Shown here in pieces: positions 17,717 through 26,116 of a stretch of DNA of 64,000 bases. A model generated the notes under the pieces. That model saw nothing but the letters and a program-made list of their open reading frames with translations. It made no database searches and was not told the DNA's origin. The stretch's first letter is position 1. Each line of letters opens with the position of its first letter. Position numbers and translations under genes: made by a program. The stretch comes from Gp6-AA40 sp963772955 (GTDB lineage Bacteria > Acidobacteriota > Vicinamibacteria > Vicinamibacterales > UBA2999): positions 62,001 through 126,000 of the forward strand of contig CAVYZF010000003.1 in NCBI GenBank assembly GCA_963772955.1, given 5' to 3'.

Positions 17717-19861
17717 ATGCCGAGGAAACTCCTCACCGTCGGAATCATCATAGGGCTCGTGATCTGCGCTGGCGTCGTCGGCGGCACGCGTGCCGCACAA
17801 ACAACAGGCGAAGCCATCGCGATCGACGGCGACGACCTGGCAGGAACGGTGGCCGGACCCTCCGGACCTGAGGTGGGCGTCTGGGTCATTGCCGAGACGA
17901 TCGACCTGCCCACGCCGTTCGCGAAGATCGTCGTGACCGACGATCGCGGACGGTACCTCGTGCCAGACCTGCCCAAGGCCAATTACAGAGTCTGGGTACG
18001 CGGATACGGACTGGTGGACTCGCCGAAGGTCCAGACGACTCCGGGAAAGAACCTGGCTCTTCGCGCCGTGCGCGCCAGCTCTCCTGCAGAGGCGGCCTTC
18101 TACTATCCGGCCGCGAACTGGCTCTCGTTGATGGAAATGCCAGCCACGCACGAATTCCCAGGCACTGGCGACAGCGGCAACGGCATCTCGCCGAACATGA
18201 AGAGCCAGGGTGATTGGATCCGCAGCGTGAAGTCAGGAGGCTGCACGGCGTGCCACGCACTCGGCACCAAGGGCACGAGAGAAATCCCGGTGGCTCTCGG
18301 TGCTTTCCCCACATCGGTCGCAGCCTGGGATCGCCGCGTCAAATCCGGTCAGGCCGGCGGGCAGATGAGCGCAGGCCTCAATCAGTTCGGACGCGCGCGA
18401 GTCTTGAAGATGTTCGCGGACTGGACCGATCGGATCCGCGCCGGTGAGCTTCCACCTGCCCCGCAACGGCCACAGGGAATCGAGCGCAACGTGGTCATCA
18501 CGCAGTGGGACTGGGCCGATCCCAAGGCATACCTGCACGATGTCGTGTCGACCGACCGCCGCAATCCGCGGGTCAATGCGAACGGCCCGGTGTACGGAGC
18601 ACTGGAGCTGAGTGCCGACTATGTTCCGGTACTGAATCCCGCCACCAACACGGCGAGCCAGGTACCGTTGACCGTGCGCGATCCCAATACGCCGCCGACG
18701 AACGCGTCTATGCCGGAGCCGTCGCCATACTGGGCCAACGAGGTGATCTGGACCAGCAAGAACAACGTCCACAACCCGATGCTCGATCACAAAGGACGAG
18801 TCTGGCTGACATCTGCCGTTCGGCCCGCAGCGAACCCGCCTGAGTGCAAGGAGGGCTCGAGTCACCCCTCAGCGAAGCTCTTCCCCGTTGCCAATGCAGG
18901 CCGCCATCTCGCCGTGTACGACCCGGCGACGAAGAAACTGACGCACATCGGCACCTGCTTCGGCACGCATCACCTGATGTTCGCCGAGGACGCGAATCAC
19001 ACGCTGTGGACCAGCGGTGGCGGACAGGTGATCGGCTGGCTGAACACGAAGATGTTCGACGAAACACAGGACGAGATGAAGTCGCAGGGCTGGACCGCGC
19101 TGATCCGGGACGCGAACGGGAACGGCAAGCGCGACGCCTACGTCGAGCCGGATCAGCCTCTCGACCCGGCCAAGGATCAGAGGATTGGCGGCGCCCTCTA
19201 TGCCGTGGCGCCGGCGCCTGACGGTTCGGTATGGGGCACACAACTCGGATATCCCGGCGCGCTGATCAGACTCGCGCCTGGGTCGAATCCTCCCGAGACC
19301 GCGCTCGTGGAGATCTATCAGCCACCCGCCGAGCAGGGATTCTCGCCGCGTGGCGGTGACGTCGATCGCAACGGTGTCTACTGGGCGGCCATGGCGAGCG
19401 GCCACCTTGCGAGCTTCGATCGTCGCAAGTGCAAGGGCCCGTTGAACGGCCCGAAAGCCTCAGGTCTGCATTGTGCCGAGGGCTGGACGTTTTATACCGA
19501 GCCGGCGCCGCAGTTCAAGAACGTCAAGGCATCGGGGAGCACCGAGGGGAGCTACTACACGTGGGTCGATCAGTTCGATACGCTCGGACTCGGGCGCAAC
19601 GTGCCGATCAACACCGGGAACGCAACCGAAGCGCTGTTGGCGTTGAAGGACGGTAAGTTCGTCACGATGCGCGTGCCGTACCCGATGGGGTTCTACACGA
19701 AATGGATGGACGGCCGCATCGACGATCCAAACGCCGGCTGGAAGGGGCGCGGTATCTGGACGACGATCTCGACCAGAACACCGTTCCACATGGAGACCGG
19801 GAAAGGCACGACGAGCAAAGTGATGAAGTTCCAGATGCGCCCCGACCCACTGGCGAAATAG
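17717..19861 (+). CDS. Exported mono-haem protein with carboxypeptidase-regulatory domain and beta-propeller
   Basis: 714 aa from ATG 17717 after GAAAGGTGAG. Signal peptide MPRKLLTVGIIIGLVICAGV. Residues about 45-115 form a CnaB-like regulatory domain (VVTDDRGRYLVPDLPKANYR). One c-type haem site, CTACH, lies near residue 177. The long C-terminal part has virginiamycin B lyase/NHL-like strands (HNPMLDHKGRVWLTS; YAVAPAPDGSVWGTQ; VDRNGVYWAAM). It may be a periplasmic redox enzyme or a substrate-binding haem protein; the substrate is not deducible. It follows the DUF2252 gene. Confidence 0.75.
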   Translation: MPRKLLTVGIIIGLVICAGVVGGTRAAQTTGEAIAIDGDDLAGTVAGPSGPEVGVWVIAETIDLPTPFAKIVVTDDRGRYLVPDLPKANYRVWVRGYGLVDSPKVQTTPGKNLALRAVRASSPAEAAFYYPAANWLSLMEMPATHEFPGTGDSGNGISPNMKSQGDWIRSVKSGGCTACHALGTKGTREIPVALGAFPTSVAAWDRRVKSGQAGGQMSAGLNQFGRARVLKMFADWTDRIRAGELPPAPQRPQGIERNVVITQWDWADPKAYLHDVVSTDRRNPRVNANGPVYGALELSADYVPVLNPATNTASQVPLTVRDPNTPPTNASMPEPSPYWANEVIWTSKNNVHNPMLDHKGRVWLTSAVRPAANPPECKEGSSHPSAKLFPVANAGRHLAVYDPATKKLTHIGTCFGTHHLMFAEDANHTLWTSGGGQVIGWLNTKMFDETQDEMKSQGWTALIRDANGNGKRDAYVEPDQPLDPAKDQRIGGALYAVAPAPDGSVWGTQLGYPGALIRLAPGSNPPETALVEIYQPPAEQGFSPRGGDVDRNGVYWAAMASGHLASFDRRKCKGPLNGPKASGLHCAEGWTFYTEPAPQFKNVKASGSTEGSYYTWVDQFDTLGLGRNVPINTGNATEALLALKDGKFVTMRVPYPMGFYTKWMDGRIDDPNAGWKGRGIWTTISTRTPFHMETGKGTTSKVMKFQMRPDPLAK

Positions 19862-19930
19862 TCGCGCACGGTGCAACCGGGATTCGGAAACGAACCATCG
19901 GGCATCCGTGGCGCACGCCTGGATCGTGAA

Positions 19931-20345
19931 CTAGAAGAGACGCGCCCTGGACACCTCCGGCGTGCGTTCACGTTCACGATTCATGAAGGCGACGAGCGCT
20001 TCGATTTCGTCGGCGGTGAGTTGCTGATTCGGCATCTCGCCGACGTGCGGAGGTGACGCTTTCCCAAGGGTGGCTGCCGGGTCCGCGAGGAACTTCCTGA
20101 GATAGTCCGGCTGGAATGTGCGGCGTGTCAATTCGGGACCGGAGCAATGGTGGCGTTGCGGGCCAATCTGTATCGATGCGTATCGTCCACTCGCCGGCGC
20201 TTGGCACCGTCAGTAGAGCCCTGTACTCCCCTGTCGCTCCCGCGACAGACTTGGCGATCGCGTTGGCTTCGATTCCCCCGGGCGCCGTCGCGCGAACCGG
20301 CGGTATCGGGTTGCGGGGCGCTCGCACGTGCGGCTGAAACAGGTG
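19931..20345 (-). pseudogene. Decayed FixH-like/cytochrome c gene
   Basis: Two pieces of one old gene are visible on the minus strand. From about 20340 to 20150 the frame encodes a FixH/YtkA-like beta-sandwich fragment ending GEYRALLTVPSAGEWTIRID. In a different frame, 20140-19931 encodes a class I cytochrome c tail (PELTRRTFQPDYLRKFLADP, then GEMPNQQLTADEIEALVAF). The haem-binding CxxCH part that should join them is missing. An internal deletion plus frameshift is the simplest reading. Confidence 0.6.
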
Positions 20346-20687
20346 ATCGAGCATCCTCTCATTCTTTACGAGAGAGGATCGACGGGCCGCCAGCACGTGC
20401 TCGATGCCTTTCATGAGCGTGGCCTTTCGCCGCGAGTCGCGCTGGAGACGACGAGTACCGAGACAATCGTCAGCATGGTCGAAAGCGGGCTTGGAGCGTC
20501 CGTTGTGCCCTTGATGCCGAACGGGGCGGTGACGCGTGGCCGGCGGGTCGATGTCTTTCCGATCGCGGATCCGATTCGGCCGATTCACTCGGGGATTCTG
20601 CTGAGACGCGCCGAGAAGCCGGCGGGGGCAACGGCTCGTCTTCTGGAATTCACGAAAGCAAGTCTCTCGAAGCGGGCCGGGCTGTAA
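20328..20687 (+). pseudogene. C-terminal fragment of a LysR-type regulator
   Basis: The frame encodes about 119 residues matching the second half of a LysR substrate-binding domain: HPLILYERGSTGRQHVLDAF, ETTSTETIVSMVESGLGASV (the typical VxxGxG region) and HSGILLRR. The DNA-binding helix-turn-helix and first effector subdomain are absent, and the fragment directly abuts the decayed FixH/cytochrome remnant. It ends 3 nt before the stop of the dihaem gene on the other strand. It cannot act as a normal repressor or activator. Confidence 0.7.
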
Positions 20688-20690
20688 TCG

Positions 20691-21533
20691 TTACGAGCAA
20701 CTCGTGCCTTTGCGCTCGCCGCGAACCCACGCGGCCAGCATCTGCCATTCGGGGTCGTCACGACTCTGCCAGCGTCGGACTCCGTTATGGGCATAGGATC
20801 CGCCGCCGTCCGGATGCAGCGGCTTCAGCAGGAACCGGCTCTGCACCGGATTCCCCGGGACGATCAGACGCGCGATCACGCGAAAGGCCTCTTGCGCCTC
20901 CTTCTCGTTCCATGTGCTGCGGCCCTCACCCGGTAGCGGGGCGAAGCCCATGGCTCCTCCGCTGTGGCAATTGCTGCACCGGAGATGTCCTTCGCGTGGA
21001 GTCGCAAAGACGTTTTGCACACACGAGCGGAAGAACTCGAAGTCCACCCGGGGCGCCGGCGCCTGCACGTAGCGATCGGCCGGCAGACTGCGAATCCACT
21101 TCAGGACAGTTTGATACTCGGCGTCGTCGCGAGAACTCCAGTAGGTGCCACCGGTGTGTCCGAGGCCGCCGGCCTTTGGCTCGAGCGGCTTGAGCAGCAG
21201 ATAGCTGTTCTCGGGAGTTTTCGTGTTGACCAGCTGCGTGATCATCTCGAAGTTCTGCCGCGACTGATTCGCCGTCCATCCCGCGTCGCTCGCCGGTGTT
21301 TCGAGATCGAATCGCAGGCTGGTCTGCCACGTGTGACACATCACGCAGGCCGCATAGCCCGGCATCGTGCCACCGCGATCGCGCATGAAGATCGGTTCGA
21401 TGGTGTTCCGGAAGGAGTCGACGTCCGCCGGTCGCGGCGCCGACGATGTCGGGGCTGGCGTTTGGCCTGCGAGCGACACCGCAAGTACAGCGACCATGAG
21501 GGCGCCCGCACACACGCGCATTGTCGTGTTCAT
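20691..21533 (-). CDS. Exported dihaem cytochrome c-like protein
   Basis: 280 aa. ATG 21533 follows GGGGAG and starts a signal peptide (MNTTMRVCAGALMVAVLAVS, cleavage near LAGQ). Two haem motifs are visible: CVMCH (63-67) and CSNCH (186-190), each in a similar half with an RF.LKPL or YLLLKPL strand and a W.SRDD..W or YWSSRDDAEY segment, so the protein is an internal duplication. It starts 5 nt after the stop of the YVTN propeller gene, which indicates an operon. Probably periplasmic electron transfer. Confidence 0.8.
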   Translation of the reverse strand: MNTTMRVCAGALMVAVLAVSLAGQTPAPTSSAPRPADVDSFRNTIEPIFMRDRGGTMPGYAACVMCHTWQTSLRFDLETPASDAGWTANQSRQNFEMITQLVNTKTPENSYLLLKPLEPKAGGLGHTGGTYWSSRDDAEYQTVLKWIRSLPADRYVQAPAPRVDFEFFRSCVQNVFATPREGHLRCSNCHSGGAMGFAPLPGEGRSTWNEKEAQEAFRVIARLIVPGNPVQSRFLLKPLHPDGGGSYAHNGVRRWQSRDDPEWQMLAAWVRGERKGTSCS

Positions 21534-21538
21534 GGCGG

Positions 21539-22705
21539 CTACTCCCCGCCGCCCTGCTGGGTCGACGTCGTCGCTGGGGCCTCGTTGACTCGGTTGAGCG
21601 GCAGGATCGCTGTGCTGATCCGGGCCGGCCGCGCACCGGTCTTGATCTTGGCAACGATCTCCAGCTTCTTCAGATCGACCGCGACAGTGTGGTCGGACCC
21701 CGAGATTGCTACGTACATGAACTTGCTGTCGGGAGTCGGCGTCATCCAGTTGGCCGTCGGGCCGACCTCCACCGCGCCGATGTACTTCAAGTCCGGCAGC
21801 GTCCACCCGTAGATGCGACTATCGAGGCGACTCGATGCCCACACCGCGGAACGATCCGGGAGTACCTCGACGCCATGCATGTCGCCAGTCTGAATTCCGT
21901 CCGCATTCTGTTTCCAGAGAGGAAGTTTCGGCGGCCAGATCATGTCGACCACCTGGCGCTTGTTCCAATCGATGATCCAGACGGCGTTGATGCCGGTGGC
22001 CTGCGCGAACATGCGCTTGGTGGAACCGTCAGCGTTGGCCTCGAAGGCCATCGGCCGCACCTCGTGGTTGTTGCGGCCGTATTGCTGATACCCCGTCAAT
22101 TCCATCCCCCATACGACCTGGTCCTTGACGGGATCGATCACCTGGATCGTCGGTTCCCCTGGCCGTACCTCGCCGGCGAGACCGGCGATGACGAAGTTGT
22201 CATCCGGCGTCACGTAGGTGTTGTGCACTGGGTGATGAACGGCGATGCTGCGAACACGCTTGTTGGTGGCGATGTCAATCACGTCCACCACCGCGCGCTT
22301 GTCAGCCGTCCAGGCGCGGATGCCGGCATAGATCTTCTTGTGCTTCTTGTTCACCACGATCTTGTTGGGATTGCCAGAGAGTGGGATCTGCGTCACGAGC
22401 TTCAGCGTCTTCGTGTCGAACACGTCGACGGTATCCTCGGCCTCGTTCGAGCAGTAGTAGTAAAGGCCATCCGGGTGGGTGGTCAGATTGTGCGGGTTCG
22501 GACAGCCCCTGATGAGTCCCGTCACCCGGTTGGTCGCGGGATCGATGATGTGATGGATCGTGCCAGCGTTGTTGCTCTGGAGGATTCGGACAGCGACGCC
22601 GTTATAGGAGTCGAGCCGGGGCACGCCTTGGGCTGCCACGTGTGTCGCCAGGACCGCGATTCCGAGGCAGACGGCCAACGCTCGGATCAAAGATGAAAAC
22701 ACCAT
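21539..22705 (-). CDS. Exported YVTN-type beta-propeller protein
   Basis: About 388 aa. Two adjacent ATGs (22708 and 22705) follow GGAGG; the second has the better spacing and is chosen. Signal peptide MVFSSLIRALAVCLGIAVLA. The mature protein has YVTN/cytochrome D1-like blades, such as IIDPATNRVTGLIRGCPNPH, VFDTKTLKLVTQIPLSGNP, VIDIATNKRV and SKFMYVAISGSDHTVAVDL. The C-terminus is low complexity. Together with the dihaem protein encoded 5 nt downstream it may form a periplasmic redox or sensing pair. Confidence 0.8.
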   Translation of the reverse strand: MVFSSLIRALAVCLGIAVLATHVAAQGVPRLDSYNGVAVRILQSNNAGTIHHIIDPATNRVTGLIRGCPNPHNLTTHPDGLYYYCSNEAEDTVDVFDTKTLKLVTQIPLSGNPNKIVVNKKHKKIYAGIRAWTADKRAVVDVIDIATNKRVRSIAVHHPVHNTYVTPDDNFVIAGLAGEVRPGEPTIQVIDPVKDQVVWGMELTGYQQYGRNNHEVRPMAFEANADGSTKRMFAQATGINAVWIIDWNKRQVVDMIWPPKLPLWKQNADGIQTGDMHGVEVLPDRSAVWASSRLDSRIYGWTLPDLKYIGAVEVGPTANWMTPTPDSKFMYVAISGSDHTVAVDLKKLEIVAKIKTGARPARISTAILPLNRVNEAPATTSTQQGGGE

Positions 22706-22807
22706 CATCGACCTCCGTTTCAACGTCATCCCGAGGCTTCCAGCGCCCAGACGATACCACGCGACCACAATCGCCAGCCACACTTCCTCGCGCCGTTGAG
22801 AACGGGC

Positions 22808-24409
22808 TCAATAGCGCGACGACTGGAGCCAGGTGTCCGCGCGCGACCAGCTTGATGCGAGGTCGGCGGAAACTTCGGACGACTCCTTTCCCATTCCCTC
22901 GAGCGCCTGCTTGAGGCCGAAGAGCGACCAGCCGTTGTGTGGGTGATCCTTGAGCTCCATGCGATACGCCTTCTCCGCTTCGTCGAACCGCTTCGCTTCC
23001 ACGAGCGCAGCGCCGAGCCAGTGAAATGCCGAAAATGGCAGCGGCTCCGGCTCGTCGTAGACGAGCGCGTCCTGCGTGGTCGCCGCCAGCTGGAAGGACG
23101 CGATCGCCGCATCCAGGTTCCCCGCGGTCCGCTGAATCTCACCCTCGAGGATGCCGGCCACGACGGACAGAAGACTCTTCGCCGTATGGACTCGAAACGT
23201 CCCCGTCGACGAGTCCGCCGCCTTCTTGACGCGCCCAAGGTAGAGGCTGGCGAAATCGGCGTTTCCTTGTTTGAGGTGGGCATAGCCTTGCGCGAAATCC
23301 CAGAGCGCGCCCTGGATGTCGGGTCGGGGTCGACTCGTGACCTGCAGCACCTCGTCGAAGCGGCCGAAGCGAATCAGCGTCAGCACTTCGTAGAACGATT
23401 CCCCCGTCAGCTTCGTGTAGTCCTTCCCCGCCCGCATCGCGATCGCACCCTGACCGTCATACGAGGCCGCATAGAGGAGCATATGGAGGTTGTGCTCGGG
23501 ATAGATCGCGAAGCCCTGGCCAATCGCTGCCTTCTGATCGGAGTGCCACGCCTCGAGATTCGCGCGTACCGAGTCGCCCCAGCGGCCAACCTCGTTCCAC
23601 GTGTGCGACGGCATGTGGTTGATGTGGCTGGCGCCGGGAATCGATCGACCGAGAAACTCGGCACACGCCTCCGCGCGACCCGGAACGATCGTCGACTCAG
23701 TCGCGTGCACGTAGAGATGACAGGCGCCCGGATGGCGCACGTCGCGCGCGAGGATGGCTTCGAGCACCTGATGGAGCCGGTGTACGTTCGGATCGTTCAC
23801 GTCGCGCGTGCCACGGCGCGGCTCGAGCAGGAAGAGCGCATCGGCATAGAGCGTCGCAATCTCGAGATCGTCGGGATACTGCGCCGAGACTTTCTGCATC
23901 GCGTCGGCATAGGCGCGGTCCTGCTCGACGCGCCTGGCCCCGTCGAACTTCTCGACATAGCGAACCGCAAGGGCGTCGATGAGCGCGCGCTCCTTGGGTG
24001 TCGCCCGGCTCTTCAACGACAGCGCCTTCTGCGCGGCGGCGTACGCGTACGGTGATTCCTCGGCGCTCATCGGGGCGTTCAGGTACGAACCCCACGCCCA
24101 GCCTTCGCCCCAATAGCAGATCGCGCACTCAGGATCGCGCGTCCACGACTCGCGGAACGACCGCACGGCTTCCGGCTTCGCAAACGCATACATCATCTGG
24201 AAGCCCTGATCGAAGAACGCCTGCGCCTCCTTGTTCGTTGACGACATCGGCTTGGTAAACGTGCCGAGACCGACTTTGTAGATCTGGATCGGCTCCGTGT
24301 AGCGGTCGTAGAGCGAACGCGGCTGCTGCGCGCGAGCGGCGACAGGCAGCGTGAGGCACAGTCCTGCGGTCCCCAGGATGACGGTGTAACGCAACAGACG
24401 ACTCGGCAT
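22808..24409 (-). CDS. Exported TPR-repeat protein
   Basis: 533 aa with signal peptide MPSRLLRYTVILGTAGLCLT (cleaved near ARAQ). Alpha-helical TPR-like repeats run through the mature part, for example AQAFFDQGFQMMYAFAKPEA and RFDEAEKAYRMELKDHPHNG. Two histidine-rich conserved segments, HLYVHATES and SHINHMPSHTWNEVGRWGDS, are more than a plain TPR scaffold needs and suggest a metal or catalytic site; this is inference. The start follows AAGAGG. Four 20-bp direct repeats lie immediately upstream of the gene. Confidence 0.8.
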   Translation of the reverse strand: MPSRLLRYTVILGTAGLCLTLPVAARAQQPRSLYDRYTEPIQIYKVGLGTFTKPMSSTNKEAQAFFDQGFQMMYAFAKPEAVRSFRESWTRDPECAICYWGEGWAWGSYLNAPMSAEESPYAYAAAQKALSLKSRATPKERALIDALAVRYVEKFDGARRVEQDRAYADAMQKVSAQYPDDLEIATLYADALFLLEPRRGTRDVNDPNVHRLHQVLEAILARDVRHPGACHLYVHATESTIVPGRAEACAEFLGRSIPGASHINHMPSHTWNEVGRWGDSVRANLEAWHSDQKAAIGQGFAIYPEHNLHMLLYAASYDGQGAIAMRAGKDYTKLTGESFYEVLTLIRFGRFDEVLQVTSRPRPDIQGALWDFAQGYAHLKQGNADFASLYLGRVKKAADSSTGTFRVHTAKSLLSVVAGILEGEIQRTAGNLDAAIASFQLAATTQDALVYDEPEPLPFSAFHWLGAALVEAKRFDEAEKAYRMELKDHPHNGWSLFGLKQALEGMGKESSEVSADLASSWSRADTWLQSSRY

Positions 24410-24420
24410 GCTGAACCTCT

Positions 24421-24502
24421 TAGAGCCTGTGTTCTCTGATTAAGGCCTGTATTCTCTGATTAAAGCCTGTGTTCTCTGATTGAAGCCTGTGTTTTCAGTG
24501 AT
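24421..24502 (-). repeat. Four 20-bp direct repeats upstream of the TPR gene
   Basis: Units begin at 24421, 24441, 24461 and 24481 (consensus plus strand TAAAGCCTGTGTTCTCTGAT, last unit diverged and 2 nt longer). The spacing equals two helical turns. They end 12 nt from the start codon of the TPR protein on the minus strand, so they are in its leader or promoter. They could be operator sites or a simple tandem duplication. Confidence 0.75.
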
Positions 24503-24763
24503 CATAGCGGCACATCAACCGTTGCGGAGGCACCGCCAGCGGCTCCGTGCTACTATAGCGAGTCGGATCTCTCTCGCGCTCTGCTTCCTGTAGGCGTTTC
24601 GGGCCGTAATCGGACCCGCTCCTCCACAAGTCCTTAGCCACGAATCGAAATCCGCGCGGAGCTTGTGTGCTCCGTCCGCAAAGCGGACGCATAACGCGTC
24701 GCGCGCGGTGATCATCGGGCCGCCGAGCGCACATGCTCGTGGCAAGTCAGGAGCAGTCCGTCC
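24503..24763 (+). other. Leader/promoter region of the DEAD-box gene
   Basis: No coding sequence is supported here. A perfect 7-bp hairpin, CGTCCGC-AAA-GCGGACG, lies at 24673-24689, about 75 nt before the helicase start. A long 5' untranslated region would fit cold-regulated RNA helicases, but no promoter boxes are obvious. Confidence 0.35.
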
Positions 24764-26062
24764 ATGCCGTTCTCGAAACTCGGGCTCACGCCCTCCCTGT
24801 GTACACCCCTCGCGAAGATGGGCTACACGCAACCAACACCAGTGCAGTTGGCGTCGATCCCCATCATCCTCACGGGTGCCGATCTGCTCGCACGTGCCCA
24901 GACCGGAACGGGCAAGACCGCGGCGTTTGCGCTGCCGATGATCCAGCGCCTGCTCCTGGGCGAGCGGCGCGCGAAGACTCGCGCTCCGCTCGGACTCGTG
25001 CTCGTGCCGACGCGCGAGCTTGCCCTTCAGGTGCAGCGCGCGCTCGCCACGTATGGAGCGTCCGTGCGTCTTCGCGTGACACCGATTTTCGGTGGCGTGG
25101 GGATGGCCCCTCAGATCAACGCATTGCGGAACGGCGTCGACATCGTCGTGGCCACGCCAGGGCGGCTCATCGATCACCTGCAACGCAAAACGGTGGACCT
25201 GTCGGCCATCGAGATGCTCGTGCTCGACGAAGCCGATCGCATGCTCGACATGGGATTCATGCCGGCACTGCGCCGCGTGCTGCCGGCCTTGCCACGCGCG
25301 CGCCAGACACTGCTGTTCTCGGCCACGCTCGCTGACGACGTCGTCCGGCTCTCGGCCGACTTCACGCGCGAGCCGCAGCGCGTTGACGTGTCGAACGAAC
25401 AGACGGTCGCGCCAACGATCGCGCATCGCGTTCACCCTGTCGATCACGATCGGAAGCGCGCACTGCTCGTCCACGTGCTGACGCAGGCACCGACAGACCA
25501 GGCGCTCGTCTTCTGCAAGACCAAGCACGGTGCCGATCGCATTGGCGACCTGCTCGAAGGCACGAACGTGAAGACCGCCGTCCTTCACGGGAGGAAGAGC
25601 CAGTCGCAGCGGACCCGCTGCCTCGCGGACTTTAAAGCCGGCCGTATCCGTGTGCTCGTGGCCACTGATATCGCGGCGCGCGGTCTCGACGTCGCGCAGC
25701 TTCCGCTCGTCGTCAACTACGACCTGCCGCTCGTGGCTGAAGACTACGTCCATCGCGTCGGACGTACGGGCCGCGCGGGAGTGCCAGGGCACGCCGTCTC
25801 GCTCGTGACCGCCGACGAGAAGCCGCTCCTGCACGAGATTCAGAAGCTGCTCTCGGCTCCGCTCGAGCACGCGGTCGTCGAAGGCTTCGAGGTCAGCCAC
25901 GCGCGGGCGCGTTCGACGCAGCCGCGCGAGAATCGCGGTCAGAACAAGCGTCGCGAGTTCGTGCCTGACTGGCAGCGTCGCAATTCCGGCCGCACGCCCG
26001 GGCCGGGCTTCAAGCGCAGGACGCAGGACACACCGCACCGGCGTCAGCGGACTGCGGTGTAG
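24764..26062 (+). CDS. DEAD-box RNA helicase, RhlE-like
   Basis: 432 aa. The motifs are in order: Q motif YTQPTPVQ (21-28), Walker A AQTGTGKT (45-52), PTREL (82-86), TPGR (131-134), DEAD (155-158), SAT (about 187), then helicase C motifs VATDIAARGLD and HRVGRTGRAG. A basic, glycine/arginine-rich tail (about 390-432, ending RRQRTAV) suits RNA binding, as in RhlE. The cytoplasmic role would be RNA unwinding in ribosome assembly or mRNA decay. AGGAG precedes the ATG. It is followed after 54 nt by an amidohydrolase gene, which is probably unrelated in function. Confidence 0.92.
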   Translation: MPFSKLGLTPSLCTPLAKMGYTQPTPVQLASIPIILTGADLLARAQTGTGKTAAFALPMIQRLLLGERRAKTRAPLGLVLVPTRELALQVQRALATYGASVRLRVTPIFGGVGMAPQINALRNGVDIVVATPGRLIDHLQRKTVDLSAIEMLVLDEADRMLDMGFMPALRRVLPALPRARQTLLFSATLADDVVRLSADFTREPQRVDVSNEQTVAPTIAHRVHPVDHDRKRALLVHVLTQAPTDQALVFCKTKHGADRIGDLLEGTNVKTAVLHGRKSQSQRTRCLADFKAGRIRVLVATDIAARGLDVAQLPLVVNYDLPLVAEDYVHRVGRTGRAGVPGHAVSLVTADEKPLLHEIQKLLSAPLEHAVVEGFEVSHARARSTQPRENRGQNKRREFVPDWQRRNSGRTPGPGFKRRTQDTPHRRQRTAV

Positions 26063-26116
26063 CGGCCTCTCGGCAAGTACAATCGAGCGTGCAATCCGGA
26101 TTCGACGGAGCATCCC

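Noticed and set aside
24421..24502. Possible CRISPR array
   Set aside because: Repeats are contiguous at 20 nt with no unique spacers, and no cas genes are present.
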